The notes below the pieces were generated by a model. It was not told where the DNA came from and searched no databases. It was given only the letters and a program-made list of their open reading frames with translations. Shown here piece by piece: positions 58,507-64,000 of a stretch of 64,000 bases of DNA. The stretch's first letter is position 1, and every line of letters starts with the position of its first letter. The DNA lies in assembly GCA_029465975.1 (NCBI GenBank), contig CM055740.1, positions 4,137,036-4,201,035 of the forward strand, written 5' to 3'. The position numbers and the translations under genes were made by a program. The stretch comes from Dallia pectoralis. Taxonomy: Eukaryota > Chordata > Actinopteri > Esociformes > Umbridae.

Positions 58507-60964
58507 TCTGGGCTAAGCTACCTAATCCAGGAAGTAAATCCTCTCAGAGGGAATGTTCTAGAATATCAGACTGGGTACGACACTTGAGTGAAAGCTCTAG
58601 ATCTCATAGTTCACAGGAAGTACCAGCACGTCTTATTCTGGCCAATGACAGTGAGCGCCCCTGACAACCACTTGTGTGGTTCGAACTCATGGGTAACAAG
58701 GGTAATGTAGAAGGTCTTGTCAACACCGTTGGCACTCCCCTCATATGCTGTGAGGGACTTCTTGGCTCTCAGACTCCGCACGACACCGATATAGAGTCTC
58801 CATTTGGTGTCTGCCATTCGAGACCTCGTGATTGGAGGTTGCGAATGCAGGTGGTTCTGCAGCCGGGGTGTGTAACAGGAAGCTGGGACGGAGAGTCGAC
58901 GGTCGCCCCACGGGACACGGTAACGGCGCCGTGTCAGGTGGTGATATAATGAATGGGATTCCTCGTAGACATTTCAACCCCCCCCCTCACATTTGGCAGG
59001 TGTCGTCTCTGTGATTGTGTCGTTTCATTTGTTATTACAGTTCAACGGGGATTTGTTGGAACGCACCGCTGTTCAGGCGGTATGAATTAACATTTATCAT
59101 CGCGTGTCCACACATTTTTAATTCTCAGAAGAATTATGGACGCTCGTATAACAGCACGTGACACACGTTTGGTGGATATTCTTTTATTTTGTATTATTTA
59201 CTGTACAAAATAGACCTCCAGGTAACAAAATAGTCACAACTACATTATACTAAACTGCGAAACAACGCAATAGAGTCGTTCAGAGGCTCTAAATTCACAG
59301 GACACAAGCGTTTGTCATTTGTCATGAAGCATACTGTGAAATAAGGGTAAATAAATAATTGTGTTCAGAACAAACGTCAGTGAGATTAAAGACAACTGGA
59401 GAGTTACTGATCTACTGATAACTTCACCCTTCCCATCCACATGCAATTTTTTGAATATAAACTATTTTCAGTGAGATGTCCCCCCACCAAACACACGATA
59501 CAAATGGGAACTATGCAATAAAATATAGGAGATGCATGATGGGTATTTCTCCCGGTGGGTTGTTACTTTAGCGATAGCAAACTTGTTCGGGCTCCGTACA
59601 CCAAAACAACCTATATTAGCATGCAACAGCTACTCAACCAAAAATGGAGGCGTTGAAAACAATTATCAACACTGGTTCTCTTCATAAACTCACCATAAAT
59701 AGACTTTTACCTATAGAATAAATTGACTATCAAATATACACTGCTCTTTCAAAATAGATACACTCTCTACAAAACTATTACAACTGGAAATAGGATTTTA
59801 GAAATATTGCGATCCCTTTACTGTTTACTGTAAACCACTTCTATATACAACAAATAAAAACAGAGCACAAACACCGTAGTAAACAGGGATACCTTTTGTT
59901 GATTTCTCTCTGACTGTACGCAACATGCAATTTATTAAGTCGTTGGAATTTAACTGCGTCACAAAATAACAAATAAAAGTGTCCAATTCGTTACAAGAAA
60001 AGACTCTGTAGCCAAACAGGTCTTACCAAGCTTCTGCCAAGACACACAAGTTGTTGTCACATTTGGACCAGATACATTATAAAGTTAATATACTATTTGC
60101 GCTATGACCACAAGCGTAAAAAACTTTGCTGACCGCTATATTTGTCATTCTGCCTACCCGAAGCAAGGGTACATTTGAAAAGCATCTCAGAAGATGTGCA
60201 AAGACCAACGTGGCCCTTTTTAAGAAATCCAGGTAACATTTACAGAAGCTGATAAAAGGAGTCTCGTGTAACTGATGAAAGAGAGAGCATACATTAGCTG
60301 TATTCAGACAAAACTTCACCATTAAATCCCCACTCCCCCATGGATGTGGTCTCAATAGCTGCTACTGTGTAACCAAATAAGTAGATCAATCACATTTTCA
60401 AAACATTACAAAGATGTACATATTAATAACTATACATAATAAAACGTAGTATAATAGACATGTAGTCATATTGTAAAACATCTGCTGATCTAGTAAAACA
60501 TGTCAATGGATTCCAGGTCAGCACTGTTTTGAAGAGCCAGAGAGTGGCTCTGTTCTCCAGGTCGGTTCTCAAGGGCGGTTCTCCAGGCACGCTCCCCGGT
60601 AATGACAGAAAGTCTTTAAAAAACACCGTGAACATCTTTGGTGGCTCATTCCAGCCGAAGACGGACGAAGCAGTCAGAGGCTTTGTGCAGGCTGTGCCAG
60701 GCAACATATCCAGGCTACGAAATGTAAAATCTTTAAATAATTTGAGCGTTTCCTCTAGCCTGCCTGAAGTACCCAACCGGTGTGGTTTGCAACTGTGACT
60801 AAACCTTCTTATGTTTGTGATTGGTTGATCGTGCGCCAGCTGAACACTGGGTAGTCTTTCTTGTCATACATTGTGTTCCGGCGGCAAATCTCGCAAGTGA
60901 CTCAGTTAACATTGGCATTTCATTTTTTTCCAATAAGGCTCAATGTTATGGTTACGTAGGAATA
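58507..60964. other. Intergenic region, possible 3' UTR material
   Basis: AT-rich unique DNA. The minus strand is open from ATG 58817 to TGA 58611 (MADTKWRLYIGVVRSLRAKK onward); it matches nothing I recognise and has no clear splice sites. TTTATT at 59180-59186 would give AATAAA on the minus strand, so part of 59.2-60.9 kb might be the 3' UTR of a minus-strand gene lying to the right; this is weak. Confidence 0.35.
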
Positions 60965-62513
60965 AGGGTTAAGATTGGAGTAGGGGTTAATATTAGGATT
61001 AGGTTTCAGGGATCAGGGTTTAGATTGGAGTAGGGGTTAATATTAGGATTAGGTTTCAGGGATCAGGGTTTAGATTGGAGTAGGGGTTAATATTAGGATT
61101 AGGTTTCAGGGATCAGGGTTTAGATTGGAGTAGGGGTTAATATTAGGATTAGGCTTCAGGGATCAGGGTTTAGATTGGAGTAGGGGTTAATATTAGGATT
61201 AGGTTTCAGGGATCAGGGTTTAGATTGGAGTAGGGGTTAATATTAGGATTAGGTATCAGGGATCAGGGTTTAGATTGGAGTAGGGGTTAATATTAGGATT
61301 AGGTATCAGGGATCAGGGTTTAGATTGGAGTAGGGGTTAATATTAGGATTAGGCTTCAGGGATCAGGGTTTAGATTGGAGTAGGGGTTAATATTAGGATT
61401 AGGTTTCAGGGATCAGGGTTTAGATTGGAGTAGGGGTTAATATTAGGATTAGGTTTCAGGGATCAGGGTTTAGATTGGAGTAGGGGTTAATATTAGGATT
61501 AGGTTTCAGGGATCAGGGTTTAGATTGGAGTAGGGGTTAATATTAGGATTAGGTTTCAGGGATCAGGGTTTAGATTGGAGTAGGGGTTAATATTAGGATT
61601 AGGTTTCAGGGATCAGGGTTTAGATTGGAGTAGGGGTTAATATTAGGATTAGGTTTCAGGGATCAGGGTTTAGATTGGAGTAGGGGTTAATATTAGGATT
61701 AGGTATCAGGGATCAGGGTTTAGATTGGAGTAGGGGTTAATATTAGGATTAGGCTTCAGGGATCAGGGTTTAGATTGGAGTAGGGGTTAATATTAGGATT
61801 AGGTTTCAGGGATCAGGGTTTAGATTGGAGTAGGGGTTAATATTAGGATTAGGCTTCAGGGATCAGGGTTTAGATTGGAGTAGGGGTTAATATTAGGATT
61901 AGGTTTCAGGGATCAGGGTTTAGATTGGAGTAGGGGTTAATATTAGGATTAGGTTTCAGGGATCAGGGTTTAGATTGGAGTAGGGGTTAATATTAGGATT
62001 AGGTATCAGGGATCAGGGTTTAGATTGGAGTAGGGGTTAATATTAGGATTAGGTTTCAGGGATCAGGGTTTAGATTGGAGTAGGGGTTAATATTAGGATT
62101 AGGCTTCAGGGATCAGGGTTTAGATTGGAGTAGGGGTTAATATTAGGATTAGGCTTCAGGGATCAGGGTTTAGATTGGAGTAGGGGTTAATATTAGGATT
62201 AGGCTTCAGGGATCAGGGTTTAGATTGGAGTAGGGGTTAATATTAGGATTAGGTTTCAGGGATCAGGGTTTAGATTGGAGTAGGGGTTAATATTAGGATT
62301 AGGTATCAGGGATCAGGGTTTAGATTGGAGTAGGGGTTAATATTAGGATTAGGCTTCAGGGATCAGGGTTTAGATTGGAGTAGGGGTTAATATTAGGATT
62401 AGGTTTCAGGGATCAGGGTTTAGATTGGAGTAGGGGTTAATATTAGGATTAGGCTTCAGGGATCAGGGTTTAGATTGGAGTAGGGGTTAATATTAGGATT
62501 AGGTTTCAGGGAT
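60965..62513. repeat. 50-bp telomere-like minisatellite, about 31 copies
   Basis: The unit starts TAGATTGGAGTAGGGGTTAA and contains TATTAGGATTAGG and CAGGGATCAGGGTT. Copies are nearly identical and differ mainly at AGGTTTCA, AGGCTTCA or AGGTATCA. The irregular GGGTT/TTAGG words resemble degenerate TTAGGG, but the array is interstitial. Confidence 0.96.
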
Positions 62514-63455
62514 GTACTATGTTGAAAATGTAGCTCATTCCTGAACCTTGAGGCAACCGGTAGTATTATATATGTGTCTTGAATGCAAATCCGAATCCAG
62601 AACCAGATTCCAGAGGATTTACAACAAAAACAGCCAACTGTCTACTCTGATCCACTAAATGGTCGATCTTCAGGTCGAAATAAATGTTAATTCAAAAAAA
62701 ATACAAAATTTTAGATAATTACACTGTCATGGTGAGCCCAGTCATGTTTATGTTATGTATTTCACTTATCATATAAATAATATTTAATTAATTCATGAAT
62801 TAATTGCACACGTATATACACAAATATTAAGGAAAAACTCTGTTAGGTGCTTTTAATATATTCTAAGTATTTAGACATTATAATTTAGCAACTGTGTACG
62901 GCACAAGGGTTTTCTATTGTTGAAAGAGTCCCAATCACAAATACAAATAAATATATAGAGCTAAAAATTCATATGAACGTATTAATAAATAAAGTAAAAT
63001 ACATGGTAAGAAATGAGATACAAATAACATTCATACTCGGTCTGGAGTTGAGCTAAGAGCACGTAGACAGGGACTGGAACAGAGAAGACACTACTGATGT
63101 CCGCACAGTAATTAGACAGAAAGGTTATCTCCACGTCAAACTAAGAGCCTCTTATCTCCACAAAGACAACCTTGAGACTTGGCTTGTGCTCACCGGAACA
63201 GGTGAGAAAAGTGGTCCATCTATTTTTCATCCGGAGAGGACAACGCACGCACTTATTTCTCAATTTGTGTTTTCCAATCCTCCATTTTTCGAAACGGGGC
63301 CCAGTGAGATATTTACTCTTCAGCATCCTTGCGACGCCCCCGGAGAATTGGCCGCTGATCTGGTGTGGGTGCCCAGGTTGGTTCCAGTCTGATGTGCCCT
63401 GATGATGGAGGCTGCTGGTAGGAGACCAGTCACCGCTGGTATGTTTTCTTTCTCC
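62514..63455. other. Unique region before the candidate terminal exon
   Basis: AT-rich DNA. On the minus strand ATTAAA occurs near 62780 and 62850 and could serve as a poly(A) signal for the exon at 63456-63554. No other feature was recognised. Confidence 0.4.
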
Positions 63456-63554
63456 TCAGTATCGAGCCAGGGCTCTCAGTATGCCAGTCATGATCACAAG
63501 TACAGCGGTTGCTGCAGTGACAGTCAGAATAGGTTTCCATTCTATATCACACCC
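63456..63554 (-). CDS. Candidate terminal exon encoding a C-terminal membrane segment
   Basis: After a good acceptor (CTGCTTCCCCAG) the minus strand reads 32 codons to TGA: GCDIEWKP, a hydrophobic run ILTVTAATAVLVIMTGIL, and the short basic tail RALARY. It looks like the last exon of a tail-anchored or single-pass protein. In human, the gene directly upstream of FLNC on the same strand is CCDC136, annotated with a C-terminal membrane segment, so this may be its last exon. I could not confirm sequence identity. Exon phase and length are predicted by eye. Confidence 0.35.
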   Translation of the reverse strand, partial: GCDIEWKPILTVTAATAVLVIMTGILRALARY

Positions 63555-64000
63555 CTGGGGAAGCAGAGGCACAAGTCAGAGATGGAAGTCACATGGAGGT
63601 AGAAAATAACGAGAAATGTAGAAATACCTGTGGGTACCTGGATGGGCATAAACACACACACACATGCGTAGACGCACACACACACACATTCAGTGCAATA
63701 AACTAATTCAGCCAATTGTGGGAAAATTGTATCATAGAACTTTCGTCTGATAGTGACAGTATACTGGAGAGCTCTGTGTGAAACTGCCCGTCTGTCCAAT
63801 AGCTGTCACCCAGAAATACCTGGTTTTGTTTCTGTACATCCCATGATAATTCAACTTAATTGCAGTATCTAGCTGGAAACGTCACTTGTCAATTCTCTTA
63901 GACTTTGTGAATAACAATAATATATATAAACCTCCTTTTTCCGACCTTAATTTTTGTTCGGGTTGACGTCAAATTATTGTAATCTCATTCTACGACAGCG
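63555..64000. other. Right edge, no gene recognised
   Basis: Probably intron if the exon at 63456-63554 is real. Contains short AC tracts at about 63652-63688. Confidence 0.4.

Noticed and set aside
60965..62513. A chromosome end (telomere)
   Set aside because: The array is interstitial, has a complex 50-bp unit instead of TTAGGG, and unique DNA follows on both sides.

Overview
This window is vertebrate nuclear DNA, almost certainly from a teleost fish. The reasons are GT-AG introns, AC/GT microsatellites, Tc1-like transposon remnants, a teleost-type L2 LINE ending in a TGAT-repeat tail, and very many minisatellites. The sequence alone does not fix the species.

The one complete gene is filamin C (flnc), on the minus strand from ATG 55208 to stop 21444. 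Splicing 43 coding exons by hand keeps the reading frame throughout and gives a 2710-residue protein: a two-CH-domain actin-binding region, 24 filamin Ig repeats, the insertion in repeat 20 that marks filamin C among its paralogues, hinge 2, and the C-terminal dimerisation repeat. Two things depart from the mammalian gene. There is no room for the hinge-1 exon between repeats 15 and 16, and a 138-bp frame-preserving exon candidate encodes a Pro/Gly/Lys-rich linker between repeats 2 and 3. A CCAAT/TATA/MEF2/E-box cluster lies at 55.58-55.77 kb and a poly(A) signal at 20.86 kb.

Layout. 1-9.7 kb: four different tandem arrays, including a 4.5-kb array of 39/38-bp units, with a Tc1-like transposase remnant. 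9.7-20.8 kb: non-coding DNA with more minisatellites and a CTCF-like motif. 20.85-55.2 kb: flnc. Intron 5 holds an almost complete antisense L2 LINE with an esterase-type ORF1 and an endonuclease/reverse-transcriptase ORF2. Intron 3 holds a near-perfect palindrome of about 190 bp. Other introns hold minisatellites. 55.2-64 kb: the flnc promoter region, a (TG)n tract, an internally deleted Tc1-like element with terminal inverted repeats, a 1.55-kb telomere-like 50-bp array, and at 63.5 kb a possible terminal exon ending in a membrane segment. That exon may belong to the neighbour upstream of FLNC in human (CCDC136).

The many very long ORFs in the arrays come from repeat units that lack stop codons and are not annotated as genes. 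No prokaryotic-type system, CRISPR array or functional RNA gene was found.
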